A stretch of 46,120 bases of DNA from Acidimicrobiia bacterium (GTDB lineage Bacteria; Actinomycetota; Acidimicrobiia; Acidimicrobiales; SKKL01), in the NCBI GenBank assembly GCA_016649895.1, contig JAENWR010000016.1:1-46120 (forward strand), in the 5' to 3' direction. Position numbers and translations under genes: made by a program. Positions within the stretch are counted from its first letter, which is position 1, and the number at the start of each line of letters is the position of its first letter. Below are positions 1-8,304 of the stretch, one piece after another. Below the pieces are notes generated by a model. It did no database searches. It was not told the origin of the DNA and saw only the letters and a list, made by a program, of their open reading frames with translations.

Positions 1-503
1 CACGACACGGCCCGCTCGTGGTGGTGGCGGCGGTCGATGTCGTCGGGGTCTTCGTTGCGGCGGGACCACGCGGCGATCGCTGCACCCAGGCGGCCCGCTG
101 GTGTGGAGGCCGCGAGGTCGACCAGAGCGGCCTGGTTGGTGTCGGTCAGGTGCGCCACCAGCACCCTGGCCTTCGCGTAGGACACGTCGCCGCTGGCCAT
201 CGCCGCGTGCAGCCCGGGGTGGTCGCGCATTGCTCGGGCGACGCGGACCTGGGTGCGGGCCGTCGCGATCTCGATGTCGCACACGTCGGCGAGCCACGCC
301 GCGCACGAAATCGCACCCCACGCCGCCCACGTGCCGCGGGTGTCGAGCTCGCCGACCAGCACCAACAGCTCGTAGGTGCCCGCCGACAGTCGCCGGGCGA
401 GCGACACGATCTCGGCTTCGAGTGTCTCGGTCGGCATCGCGGCGACCGGGTCGGTTCGGTCGGTGCAGCGCTGGGTCGGACTCGGGTGTTCTCTTGTGTG
501 CAC
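1..503 (-). CDS. DUF222 / 13E12-repeat family protein, N-terminal part (runs off window)
   Basis: The minus strand is open from a GTG at 503 to the window edge (167 codons). The GTG is preceded by GGAGG with a 7-nt spacer, which fixes the start. The translation contains GTWAAWGAISCAAWLADVCD followed by a basic helix (TARTQVRVARAMRDHPG) and DVSYAKARVLVAHL. This is the characteristic DUF222 pattern of actinobacterial 13E12-repeat proteins, which usually carry a C-terminal HNH nuclease domain. That C-terminal part lies outside the window, so the HNH domain is inferred. Genes of this family are multicopy in many actinobacteria and some mycobacterial copies belong to the LexA regulon. A palindrome sits just upstream. 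The family call is firm; the cellular role of the family is poorly defined. Confidence 0.85.
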   Translation of the reverse strand, partial: MHTREHPSPTQRCTDRTDPVAAMPTETLEAEIVSLARRLSAGTYELLVLVGELDTRGTWAAWGAISCAAWLADVCDIEIATARTQVRVARAMRDHPGLHAAMASGDVSYAKARVLVAHLTDTNQAALVDLAASTPAGRLGAAIAAWSRRNEDPDDIDRRHHHERAVS

Positions 504-520
504 GGGCTGGCCTCCGTCGT

Positions 521-539
521 GGTCGAACTACGTTCGACC
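521..539 (-). promoter_or_regulatory. 19-bp palindrome upstream of the DUF222 gene, SOS-box-like
   Basis: GGTCGAAC-TAC-GTTCGACC is a perfect inverted repeat with 8-bp arms, 18 nt upstream of the GTG at 503 and just upstream of its Shine-Dalgarno. The arms match the TCGAAC/GTTCGA halves of the actinobacterial LexA box, but the spacer is 3 nt rather than the usual 4. LexA binding is therefore only a hypothesis. Confidence 0.45.
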
Positions 540-711
540 TTACTGAGGGGGTGTGACAGTCACAGAGAGTGCGTCTATTACCCGGCGAGACCACGGAACG
601 TGGCAGAACGCGCCCGCGGGCGCGTGCCAGGGCTCATGACGCCGCGGGCGGTCGGATCTGTGGGGCACTCACGGGGACGCCGAACGACTGTCGATGCGAC
701 AGAATCGTCGG

Positions 712-1428
712 ATGGCCACCGATCTCCTGTTCCTGCGCGACGCCTACCTGCGTGAGTTCGACGCCGAGGTCGTCGATGTCGACCTCGAGGGGCAGCGTGT
801 CACCCTCGACCGCACGGCGTTCTACCCCACCGGCGGCGGCCAGCCCCACGACACCGGGATGCTTGGCGTGCTCAGCGTCGTCGACGTGCGCAAGGAGGGC
901 GACCTCGTGTGGCACACGCTCGGCGAGGGCGTGCTCCCCGCGGTCGGCACCACCCTCCACGGCGAGATCGACTGGGAGCGACGTCACCAGCTGATGCGCA
1001 CCCATTCCGCCCTCCACATCCTCTGTGGGGTGATCTGGAACGAGTGGAGCACTGCCGTCACCGGCGGCAACATGGAGCCGTTGGCTGCGCGCATGGACTT
1101 CGAGTTCGATCCGCTGCCCGACGGCTTCAGGGAGCGGGTGGAGGGCTTGGTGGCCGCCGAGATCGTGGCCGACCGCCCGATCGAGGTCTCGTTCCTGCCC
1201 CGCGGCACCGCGCTCACCGACACCGACCTCATCCGCACCAAGGTCAACCTCATCCCCGAATCGGTCACCGAGATCCGCGTCGTCGACATCGTCGGCTGCG
1301 ACAAGCAGGCCGATGGGGGCACCCACGTGCGGTCCACCCGAGAGGTCGGCGGCGTGCGCGTCGTCAAGACCGAGTCGAAGGGCAGGGGCAACAAGCGTCT
1401 GCGCATCGAGGTCAGCGATGCCGTCTGA
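712..1428 (+). CDS. Alanyl-tRNA editing protein AlaX
   Basis: A 238-aa free-standing homologue of the AlaRS editing domain, expected to hydrolyse mischarged Ser-tRNA(Ala) or Gly-tRNA(Ala) in the cytosol. The zinc ligands are visible: HSALH (H98, H102), then C196 and H205 in CDKQADGGTHV. The GGGQ motif at residues 41-44 (YPTGGGQPHD) is typical of AlaX-M/L forms. An in-frame ATG at 694 would add six residues (MRQNRR); I prefer 712 because MATDLLFLRDAYL is the natural N terminus of the family. The gene stands alone, divergent from the DUF222 gene and about 170 nt from the next gene, with nothing evident in that gap. Confidence 0.9.
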   Translation: MATDLLFLRDAYLREFDAEVVDVDLEGQRVTLDRTAFYPTGGGQPHDTGMLGVLSVVDVRKEGDLVWHTLGEGVLPAVGTTLHGEIDWERRHQLMRTHSALHILCGVIWNEWSTAVTGGNMEPLAARMDFEFDPLPDGFRERVEGLVAAEIVADRPIEVSFLPRGTALTDTDLIRTKVNLIPESVTEIRVVDIVGCDKQADGGTHVRSTREVGGVRVVKTESKGRGNKRLRIEVSDAV

Positions 1429-1599
1429 GGCGCCGGCCTGGTCGGTGCCCGAGTGAGCGCCGCGGCAAGCATGGAGCCACTCGGTCTGCTGCCGGTCGGA
1501 ACGACATTGGGTCGGTTGGAAGACCCGCGCGATGACCACAGTTGAGCCACTCACGGCATTGTCACTGACCATGCTTCACTGGCGTCGAGGAGGACTCCG

Positions 1600-2397
1600 G
1601 TGACTCGTCAACGTCCACATCGTCGGCGAGCCAAGGCTTGCCACCAGATGGTCTCGGTTGTTGGAGTGGCTCTGCTGCTCGGTGCCGCCGCCTGCGGTGA
1701 CGACGGTGCCGCCGTGGAGACGGCAGGCGTCGATGCCGGCGAGAACACCAGGGCGCCGGAAAGCGATACCTCATCGAACGATGAGAGTGTCGCGAGTGCG
1801 GAGTCGACGACGACCAGCACCAGGTCGACCATGCCTTCCAGCCGTCCTACAACGACGGCACTGGCAGCAGAGCCAATGGCACTCGAGTCGGAGGGTGAGG
1901 CCTGGCATTCGTTCCGAGACAGCCTGGGTGGACAGATCCTGCTCGAATCGGAGACCTCCGAAGGTTTGGCTGGGCCCTACCGGGTGGTGGCTCGAAACAT
2001 CGATGGGCGGCGGGCCATCGACATCGCAGCGTTCGACGGGCGGGGATGGCGGACCGTCTCGACGATCACGCTGCCGCCGCCGGATTTTCCATTCGGCACG
2101 GGACGAACCGTGCAATCAGCGGATGTGACAGGAGACCGGCAACCGGACTTCCTTGTACCGCTTGATGCTGCGCAGACGATCGGGGTGGTGATCTCCTCAG
2201 CCGACGGCGAATGGCGTGCACTGCCCGTGACGGGAGCCGACGGGATGGCGGCGGAGCCGTACCTTGGTGTGAACCCTCGCATCGAGGGTGGTGAACTCCT
2301 CAGTGACTTCCGGATCTGCGAGCCTTCGTGCGCCGAGGGCGAAACCCAGCCGGTCACGTGGCGATACCAGCAAGGATCACTCGTGCACGCTGAATAG
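1600..2397 (+). CDS. Putative secreted lipoprotein
   Basis: A 265-aa protein with a GTG start preceded by GAGGAGG. The N terminus is basic (RQRPHRRRAKAC), followed by a hydrophobic stretch and a lipobox-like LLLGAAAC with Cys32, so it is probably exported and lipid-anchored. Residues about 40-90 are a Ser/Thr/Glu-rich linker typical of cell-surface lipoproteins. The C-terminal part contains SADVTGDRQPDFLVPL, resembling a single FG-GAP/VCBS-like calcium-binding strand, and ends with a Cys pair (ICEPSC). I do not recognise a specific family. Codon use is slightly less GC-biased than in the flanking genes. The roughly 220 nt that follow contain nothing I can identify. Confidence 0.65.
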   Translation: MTRQRPHRRRAKACHQMVSVVGVALLLGAAACGDDGAAVETAGVDAGENTRAPESDTSSNDESVASAESTTTSTRSTMPSSRPTTTALAAEPMALESEGEAWHSFRDSLGGQILLESETSEGLAGPYRVVARNIDGRRAIDIAAFDGRGWRTVSTITLPPPDFPFGTGRTVQSADVTGDRQPDFLVPLDAAQTIGVVISSADGEWRALPVTGADGMAAEPYLGVNPRIEGGELLSDFRICEPSCAEGETQPVTWRYQQGSLVHAE

Positions 2398-2617
2398 TTC
2401 GGCGTGAGTATTCATTGACCAGGGTGGTGAGCCATGGCAGCGCATCGTGACACGCTGCGCAGCGCGTGAGGAGGGCTGGGCTCAAGGCCAGCCGGGGGTC
2501 ACAAGCATCATCAACCGCCCACTGCGCGTCCCGCCACGCGCAAAGGACCGGCTCGGCCTACGGCGATGGAGACCGACCCGGCCCAGGGTGCCCGGCGGGC
2601 TGGGTACGCTCTCGCCC

Positions 2618-3448
2618 ATGAGGTTGACCTCGATCCCGTCTGAGGCCGACGACCTCCTCCCGGCTGCGCGGCACGCGCTCTCGGCCTCGCTCTCCGACCT
2701 CGAGCACCTGTACGTCGCCTTCTCGGGGGGAGCCGACTCGGCGTTCCTCACCGCCGCGGCTGTCGAGGCGCTCGGCGCCGGCCGCGTCACCGCCGTCACC
2801 GCCATCTCGCCGTCGCTCCCCTCTATCGAGCACGCCGACTGCGCCGCGTTCACCGCCGAGCTGGGCCTGCGCTGGATCGAGGTCGACACCGACGAGATGG
2901 AGCAGGCGGCCTACCGTCGCAACGACGGCGACCGCTGCTTCTGGTGCAAGGACGCGCTGATGCGCGCGCTCGAGCCGATCGTGGGCGACGGCGGCACCGT
3001 CGCTCTCGGGGTCAACGTCGACGATCTCGGCGAGCACCGCCCGGGCCAACGTGCGGCGGCCGAGGCCGGAGCCGTCTTCCCGCTCGTCGAGGCGGGGTTC
3101 ACCAAGGCCATGGTGCGCGAGGCCTCGCGCCGGATGGGCCTACGCACCTGGGACAAGCCGGCCGCGGCGTGCCTGGCATCGCGCATCCCCTATGGCACAG
3201 CTGTCAGCGTGGCCGTGCTCGGCCGCGTGGAGCGGGCCGAACGGGCGCTGCGGGCGATGGGCTTCGACGAGCTGCGGGTGCGCCACTACGACGACACGGC
3301 CCGCATCGAGGTGCCCACGAGCCGCCTGACCGAGGTGGCCGAGCGCGCCGAGGAAGTGGCCGACGCAGTGTCGGCGTGCGGCTACCGCTACGTCACCCTC
3401 GACCTGCAGGGCCTGCGCACCGGCAACCTCAACCAGGCGCTCGCCTGA
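2618..3448 (+). CDS. larE: LarE-type ATP-dependent sulfur-insertion enzyme
   Basis: A 276-aa PP-loop protein. SGGADS (36-41) is the ATP-pyrophosphatase loop that adenylates the substrate carboxylate. Three cysteines stand out: C107 and C110 in RCFWCK, and C185 in AACLASRIPYG. C185 matches the position of the sacrificial cysteine in Lactobacillus LarE. The CxxC-plus-C arrangement matches the three-cysteine LarE class thought to carry a [4Fe-4S] cluster and act catalytically. The known role is sulfur insertion into the nickel-pincer nucleotide cofactor of lactate racemase and related racemases. No larA, larB or larC lies in this window. The start is the ATG at 2618; the reading frame is open upstream to about 2447, but that extension is Arg/Pro-rich and does not look like protein. 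Confidence 0.85.
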   Translation: MRLTSIPSEADDLLPAARHALSASLSDLEHLYVAFSGGADSAFLTAAAVEALGAGRVTAVTAISPSLPSIEHADCAAFTAELGLRWIEVDTDEMEQAAYRRNDGDRCFWCKDALMRALEPIVGDGGTVALGVNVDDLGEHRPGQRAAAEAGAVFPLVEAGFTKAMVREASRRMGLRTWDKPAAACLASRIPYGTAVSVAVLGRVERAERALRAMGFDELRVRHYDDTARIEVPTSRLTEVAERAEEVADAVSACGYRYVTLDLQGLRTGNLNQALA

Positions 3449-3462
3449 TCCGAACGTCGGCG

Positions 3463-3753
3463 TCAGCGCTGCTCGAGGTCGGTGGGGGTCCAGGTGGGGA
3501 ACGTCAGGTAGGGCACGCCCTGGATCTCGACGATCCGACCCTTCCGGCGCAGCTCGTCCACGCACGGCCGACCCGCGTCGACACCCACCATCACCAGGTA
3601 CTCGGCGAGCGCCAGGTGCAGCGGACCCGAGTCGACATCGCCCTCGCGCACCAGAGCCTCGACCTCGAGCGTGGGACGGCACGGGTTCGAGAGGTCGACC
3701 GCATGGGAGTGGTAGACGATCCCCTCGAAGACCGACAGAGCCGTGATCCGCAC
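3463..3753 (-). CDS. Small conserved-looking protein of unknown function (96 aa)
   Basis: Convergent with larE. The translation from the GTG at 3753 begins VRITALSVFEGIVYHSHAVD and ends near YLTFPTWTPTDLEQR. It is well-mixed and globular-looking (LHLALAEYLVMVGVDAGRPCVDELRRKG), unlike a shadow frame, and it ends cleanly 14 nt after the larE stop. A GGAG lies about ten nt upstream of the start. It has no signal peptide or membrane segment and two Cys residues without an obvious motif. I do not recognise the family. The start abuts the divergent gene at 3798, so the two may share a promoter region of about 45 nt. Confidence 0.6.
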   Translation of the reverse strand: MRITALSVFEGIVYHSHAVDLSNPCRPTLEVEALVREGDVDSGPLHLALAEYLVMVGVDAGRPCVDELRRKGRIVEIQGVPYLTFPTWTPTDLEQR

Positions 3754-3797
3754 CCGGCAAGGATGCTCCGGCGCCGGGCGGGTGCCAACATCGACCC

Positions 3798-4298
3798 ATG
3801 ACCGAGCACCGTTCCGACGAGTCCCCCGCCAGCGGGGAGGAGCAGCTCGCGGCCTACGCCCGAGAGCTCGGCGACGCGATCGTGGCGGCGTTGCCCGGCT
3901 GGACGGTGCGGTGCGTGGTCGACCGCATGGAGCAGTGGGCGGGCTCGATCCCCGACGATGTGCGTGATGCCGCCGAGGAGGCGGGCGCCAGGGCACGCGA
4001 CGAAGCGGGAGATGCCGTCCGCCAGGTGCTCGCCGCCGACATCGACGCGCAGAGGGTCCCCCTGCTGTCGCTCCTGCGCGGTGCGGTGCGCTATCCCACC
4101 GATGTGCTGCGCGCCGCAGGGGTTCCTCCGGTGGTCCGTGACGAGTTCGCCGAACGCAACTTCCCCGACGACATCTACGACCTGGCGCCCGCCAGCTTCG
4201 CCGACCTCGACCCCGACCTCCACGAACCCGGTCTGGTGTGGGGAGCAGCCAAGGCGCACGTGCACCTCACCCGCCGTCGGGCCGAGGGCAAGCGCTGA
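3798..4298 (+). CDS. Hypothetical cytosolic protein (166 aa)
   Basis: An acidic, soluble, mostly helical protein beginning MTEHRSDESPASGEEQLAAY. It contains GWTVRCVVDRMEQWAG, a helical core (DAAEEAGARARDEAGDAVRQVL) and a C-terminal segment with RNFPDDIYDLAPASFADLDP. The codon pattern matches confident neighbours, with GC concentrated at third positions. It has no export signal, transmembrane helix or metal motif. I recognise it only as resembling uncharacterised actinobacterial proteins of this size. It is convergent with the small Cys-rich gene at 4314-4499, leaving 15 nt between the stops. Confidence 0.65.
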   Translation: MTEHRSDESPASGEEQLAAYARELGDAIVAALPGWTVRCVVDRMEQWAGSIPDDVRDAAEEAGARARDEAGDAVRQVLAADIDAQRVPLLSLLRGAVRYPTDVLRAAGVPPVVRDEFAERNFPDDIYDLAPASFADLDPDLHEPGLVWGAAKAHVHLTRRRAEGKR

Positions 4299-4313
4299 GG
4301 GCGAGGTCGTTCG

Positions 4314-4499
4314 TCAGTCGTCGTCGGTCTGGAAGCGCTGCCAGCCGGCGTCGGTGATCGATCGCGGTTCGAAGAAGAGGCAGTGCTCGGGACAGGCGAA
4401 CGGGGCCGTCTCGTTGGCGTCGAGCCGGCAGCGCTGCACCAGATCGCCACCGGGGACCGATCTCGTCGAGTAGTGCCGGCAGTCCTGTCGCACAGCCAT
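4314..4499 (-). CDS. 61-aa four-cysteine protein
   Basis: ATG at 4499; the protein begins MAVRQDCRHYSTRSVPGGD and contains C7, C24, C36 and C40. The spacing (C-x16-C-x11-C-x3-C, with CPEHC at the last pair) suggests a small zinc- or iron-sulfur-binding protein. It also carries LFFEPRSITDAGW near the C terminus. Its codon use fits the genome and it sits in a clean gap between two larger genes. Metal binding is inferred from the cysteine pattern only, and I cannot assign a function. Confidence 0.6.
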   Translation of the reverse strand: MAVRQDCRHYSTRSVPGGDLVQRCRLDANETAPFACPEHCLFFEPRSITDAGWQRFQTDDD

Positions 4500-4584
4500 C
4501 CCGGCAGTCTGCCAGTCGCGGAGCCGGCCGCCAGATCGTGACGAGTGGCGGGCTGAGCCGGGCCAGGGCGATATCGTCCGGCGC

Positions 4585-5991
4585 ATGTCAAAGCGCGTGG
4601 TGGTTGTGGGCGGCGATGCCGCCGGGATGTCTGCGGCCTCCCAGGCCCGTCGGCGCGACCCCGGCCTCGAGATCATCGTCCTCGAGAAGGGCACCCGCAC
4701 CAGCTACTCGGCCTGCGGCATCCCGTACCACGTGAGCGGCGCCGTCGACTCTCTCGATGACCTCGTCGCCCGCACCCCCCAGGAGTTCCGCGACAAGTAC
4801 CGCATCGACGCGCGGATGCGCCACGAAGCCATGGCCGTCGACCTCGATCGTCGTCGCATCGAGGTGCGCGACCATGAGCACGCCCGTACGCTGGTACTCG
4901 GATTCGATGAGTTGGTCGTCGCCACCGGTGCACGGCCGATGCGCCCGCCGATCCCCGGCATCGACGGTGAGCGCATCTTCGGGGTGCAGACCCTCGACGA
5001 TGCCGAAGTGTTGCTCGAACACGCCCGCACCAGTCGCTGCCGCGACGTCGTCGTCGTCGGCGCCGGCTACATCGGCCTCGAGATGGCCGAAGCGTTCCTC
5101 GCCTGGGGTGCCAAGGTCACTGTCGTCGACACCGCCGACCAGGTGATGCGAACCCTCGATGCCGACATGGCCGTCCATGTCGCCGACACCATGCGACGCC
5201 GCGGCATCGATGTCCGGCTGGGCGAGGCGGTCGAGGCTTTCGAGCCCGGCGCCGTCACCACCACTGCTGGTTCCATTCCGGCCGACCTCGTCATCCTCGG
5301 CATGGGCGTCACGCCCAACTCGCACCTCGCTGGTGAGGCCGGCGTCGAGCTGGGTTCCCGAGGGGCGATCCGCGTCGACCGCCGGCAACGCACGCCCAGC
5401 CAGGGTGTCTGGGCGGCGGGCGATTGCGCCGAGTCGTTCCACCGGGTGTCGCAACGGTGGCTGCACGTGGCGCTCGGCACCGTGGCCAACAAGCAAGGTC
5501 GGGTGCTCGGGGTCAACCTCGGCGGTGGCTACGCCACCTTCCCCGGCGTGGTCGGCACCGCCATCACCAAGGTGTGCGAGACCGAGGTCGCCCGCACCGG
5601 CCTCACCGAGGTCGAGGCCGTCACCGCCGGGTTCGACCACGTGGCGGTCACCATCGAGACCACCTCGAAGGCCGGTTACTTCCCCGGCGCCCGCCCCATG
5701 ACGGTCAAGATGGTGGCCGAACGTGACACCGGGCGATTGCTCGGCGTGCAGATCGTCGGCGGCGAGGGTTCGGCCAAGCGCATCGACACCGCGGCGGTGG
5801 CCATCACCGCCGAGATGTCGGTGGCCGACGTCATCGAGCTCGACCTGGCCTACGCGCCACCGTTCTCGAGCGTCTGGGATCCCATCGCCGTGGCCGCGCG
5901 AGAGGCGGCCCGGGCGGTCGACGCCGGTCGCGATCCGCTGCCGGCCGAGTCGCCGGTCCGGCGGGCGGCCCCGCCCGCGCCTCGCTCCTGA
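4585..5991 (+). CDS. FAD-dependent pyridine nucleotide-disulfide oxidoreductase, CoA-disulfide reductase / NADH oxidase type
   Basis: A 468-aa flavoprotein. Residues 4-20 are an N-terminal dinucleotide fold (RVVVVGGDAAGMSAAS), and SYSACGIPYH supplies the single active-site Cys44 that defines the CoA-disulfide reductase/NADH oxidase (Nox/Cdr) subgroup. A second Rossmann motif (VVVVGAGYIGLEMAEAF) binds NAD(P)H, and WAAGDCAE closes the FAD site. The C-terminal dimerisation domain (TKVCETEVARTGL, GYFPGA) is complete. It likely reduces CoA disulfide or a related low-molecular-weight thiol, or reduces oxygen with NADH; sequence alone does not separate these. Only 3 nt separate its stop from the glnD start, so the two are probably co-transcribed. 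Confidence 0.88.
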   Translation: MSKRVVVVGGDAAGMSAASQARRRDPGLEIIVLEKGTRTSYSACGIPYHVSGAVDSLDDLVARTPQEFRDKYRIDARMRHEAMAVDLDRRRIEVRDHEHARTLVLGFDELVVATGARPMRPPIPGIDGERIFGVQTLDDAEVLLEHARTSRCRDVVVVGAGYIGLEMAEAFLAWGAKVTVVDTADQVMRTLDADMAVHVADTMRRRGIDVRLGEAVEAFEPGAVTTTAGSIPADLVILGMGVTPNSHLAGEAGVELGSRGAIRVDRRQRTPSQGVWAAGDCAESFHRVSQRWLHVALGTVANKQGRVLGVNLGGGYATFPGVVGTAITKVCETEVARTGLTEVEAVTAGFDHVAVTIETTSKAGYFPGARPMTVKMVAERDTGRLLGVQIVGGEGSAKRIDTAAVAITAEMSVADVIELDLAYAPPFSSVWDPIAVAAREAARAVDAGRDPLPAESPVRRAAPPAPRS

Positions 5992-5994
5992 GCG

Positions 5995-8304
5995 ATGGCC
6001 GACCGCGACGCGCTCCTCGCCAACGAGACGCTCGTCGGATTGTCGTTGTGCGCGGCGCTCAGCGGCTGGGCCGACGAGTGGTTGGCTCAGCTGTTCGGTT
6101 CTGCCCTCGGTGGGCGGCCCGAGGACGGTCTGGCACTCGTGGCCGTCGGTGGCTACGGCCGGGCCGAGCTGAGCCCGCAGAGCGACCTCGACGTCGTCCT
6201 CGTGCACGGCCCTCGGCTCGACGCGGGCCTCGTGGCCGCGGTCGCCGAGCGGCTCTGGTACCCGATCTGGGATCGGGGCGTGAAGCTGGGCCACGCGGTG
6301 CGCACCGTGAGCGACGCGGTGCAGCTCGCCACCACCGACCTCGACACCGCCACCGCGCTGCTCGACTGCCGACACATCGCCGGCGACGTGCAGCTCTCCG
6401 CCGAGCTAGCCGAGGCCGCCGCCGACCAGTGGCGGCGGCGCGGGCGACGCTGGCTCGGTGAGCTCGCCCGCTCGGTCGAGTTGCGCCACGAACGAGCCGG
6501 CGAGGTCGCGTTCCTCCTCGAGCCCGACCTGAAGGAGGGACGCGGGGGCCTCCGCGACGTGCATGCGCTGCGATGGGCCGAGGCGGCGGGTGCCGTGCTC
6601 GCCGACGGTGACGCCGACGACCTGCTGGCGTACTACGAGACGCTCCTCGCCGTCCGCGTCGAGCTCCACCGCCGCACCCGCAGGCCCGGCGACAAGCTCC
6701 TGCTCGAGGAGCAGGACGCCGTGGCGGCCGCCCTCGGAGACCACGATGCCGACGCGACGATGCAGCGGGTGGCCAGCGCCGCCCGCGCCATCGCCTGGCG
6801 CGGCGACGAGGCGTGGCGGGTCATCGGCGAGTCGTTGCCACGATCCTTCGGACGGCGCGGCCCGCGCGACCAGGCGCTGGGCGGCGGTCTCGTCCTGCGG
6901 GGTGGCCGGGTCCGCCTCGACGCCGACGTCGACCTCTCCGACGCGGTGCTTCCGCTGAGGGTTGCGGCCATCGCCGCGCGGCACGGGGCGAGCGTCGACC
7001 GCGGTGCCCTCCAGGCGCTGGCCGACACGCCGGCTCTCCCGACGCCGTGGCCCGAGCCGGCCCGGCGCAGCTTCGTCGATCTGTTCGCGGCCGGACACGG
7101 GGCGATCGATGTCGTGGAGGCACTCGATCACTCTGGGCTGTGGTCGCGCTTCGTGCCCGAGTGGGACGCCGTACACAGCAAGCCGCAGCGCAACGCCTAC
7201 CACCGCTTCACCGTCGATCGGCACCTGCTCGAGGCCGCCGCAAACGCGTCGGCACTGGTCGATCGCGTCGATCGCCCCGACCTCCTCGTGGTGGGTGCGC
7301 TCCTCCACGACATCGGCAAGGGCCGTCCGGGTGACCACACCGAGGTGGGCATCGACATGGTCGGCGAGATGGGCCGGCGCATGGGGTTCGACCAGGGCGA
7401 CGTCGACGACCTCGTCGCCATGGTGCGCCACCGCCTCCTCCTCCCCGACGTGGCCACCCGCCGCGATCTCGCCGACGAGGGCACCATCCGGCTCGTGGCC
7501 GACGCCGTCGGATCGATCCGGGTGCTCCGGCTCCTCGACGCGCTCACCGAGGCCGATTCGCTGGCCACCGGACCGGCGGCGTGGGGCGAGTGGAAGGCGC
7601 ACCTCGTGTCGGTCCTGGTGCACCGCGCCGCAGCACTGCTCGGCGACGACCAGGTGATCGACCTCGATTCGGCCGACGACCTCCCGTCGGCGGCGCACCG
7701 GGCGCTGATGGCCAACGGGAGGCGCCACATCCACGGGGAGGGTGAGGTGCTCACGGTGGTCGACGTCGATCGACCGGGCCTCTTCAGCCGAACGTCGGGA
7801 GTCCTCTCGCTGCACGGCGCCACCGTGGTCGAGGCATCGGCGTGGTCGGAGGAGGGCGGGGCGGTGGCCCGGTTCCGGGTGGCGCCATCGTCGAGCCGGG
7901 GAGTGCCGTGGGACAAGGTGGCGGTCGACCTCGACCGCGCGCTCGATGGACGCCTGGCCATCACCGCGAAGCTGGCCGAGCGCATCCGCACCTACCGGCC
8001 CACCCGCTCGCTCGTGGCTCATCCGGTCACCACGAGGGTGGTCATCGACAACGAGGTGTCGGCCCACGCCACGGTGGTCGAGGTGCACACCGAGGACCGC
8101 ATGGGCGTGCTCTACCGCATCACCAACGCGTTGGCCGAGCTCGGCCTCGACATCCGCAGCGCTCGGGTGCAGACGCTGGGCCAAGAGGTCGTCGACTCGT
8201 TCTACCTGCTCGACTCCGCCGGCCAGAAGCTCGTCGATCCCCACGCGTTGGAGGCGGTCGACGCCGCGGTGCTCCACGCCCTGGGCGGCTACTCGCCGGG
8301 GTGA
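5995..8304 (+). CDS. glnD: PII-modifying nucleotidyltransferase GlnD
   Basis: A 769-aa nitrogen-status sensor that modifies and demodifies the PII protein; in studied actinobacteria the modification is adenylylation rather than uridylylation. The nucleotidyltransferase motif GGYGRAELSPQSDLDVVLV (residues 52-70) has catalytic D64 and D66. The central HD hydrolase has LLHDIGKG near residue 437. Two ACT domains follow, at about 580-650 (VVDVDRPGLFSRTSGVL) and 690-769 (VHTEDRMGVLYRITNAL), which sense glutamine. It lacks most of the region that precedes the transferase motif in E. coli GlnD, as is usual in shorter actinobacterial forms. No glnK or amtB is adjacent. Its last 16 nt overlap the convergent PAC2 gene. 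Confidence 0.95.
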   Translation: MADRDALLANETLVGLSLCAALSGWADEWLAQLFGSALGGRPEDGLALVAVGGYGRAELSPQSDLDVVLVHGPRLDAGLVAAVAERLWYPIWDRGVKLGHAVRTVSDAVQLATTDLDTATALLDCRHIAGDVQLSAELAEAAADQWRRRGRRWLGELARSVELRHERAGEVAFLLEPDLKEGRGGLRDVHALRWAEAAGAVLADGDADDLLAYYETLLAVRVELHRRTRRPGDKLLLEEQDAVAAALGDHDADATMQRVASAARAIAWRGDEAWRVIGESLPRSFGRRGPRDQALGGGLVLRGGRVRLDADVDLSDAVLPLRVAAIAARHGASVDRGALQALADTPALPTPWPEPARRSFVDLFAAGHGAIDVVEALDHSGLWSRFVPEWDAVHSKPQRNAYHRFTVDRHLLEAAANASALVDRVDRPDLLVVGALLHDIGKGRPGDHTEVGIDMVGEMGRRMGFDQGDVDDLVAMVRHRLLLPDVATRRDLADEGTIRLVADAVGSIRVLRLLDALTEADSLATGPAAWGEWKAHLVSVLVHRAAALLGDDQVIDLDSADDLPSAAHRALMANGRRHIHGEGEVLTVVDVDRPGLFSRTSGVLSLHGATVVEASAWSEEGGAVARFRVAPSSSRGVPWDKVAVDLDRALDGRLAITAKLAERIRTYRPTRSLVAHPVTTRVVIDNEVSAHATVVEVHTEDRMGVLYRITNALAELGLDIRSARVQTLGQEVVDSFYLLDSAGQKLVDPHALEAVDAAVLHALGGYSPG

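Noticed and set aside
1429-1599. Possible gene between alaX and the lipoprotein
   Set aside because: No frame in this gap of about 170 nt has a ribosome site, plausible composition or a family match.
2447-2617. 57-codon N-terminal extension of LarE
   Set aside because: The extension is Arg/Pro/Gly-rich and does not resemble LarE; the ATG at 2618 gives the expected N terminus and a 276-residue length.
4588-6375. Long open frame on the minus strand opposite the flavoprotein and glnD (595 codons)
   Set aside because: Composition is His/Gly/Asp/Arg-rich with no recognisable family, and it is antisense to two firmly identified genes. High-GC DNA gives such shadow frames.
6406-8277. 623-codon minus-strand frame opposite glnD
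   Set aside because: Shadow of glnD; low-complexity His/Val/Arg pattern and no start context.
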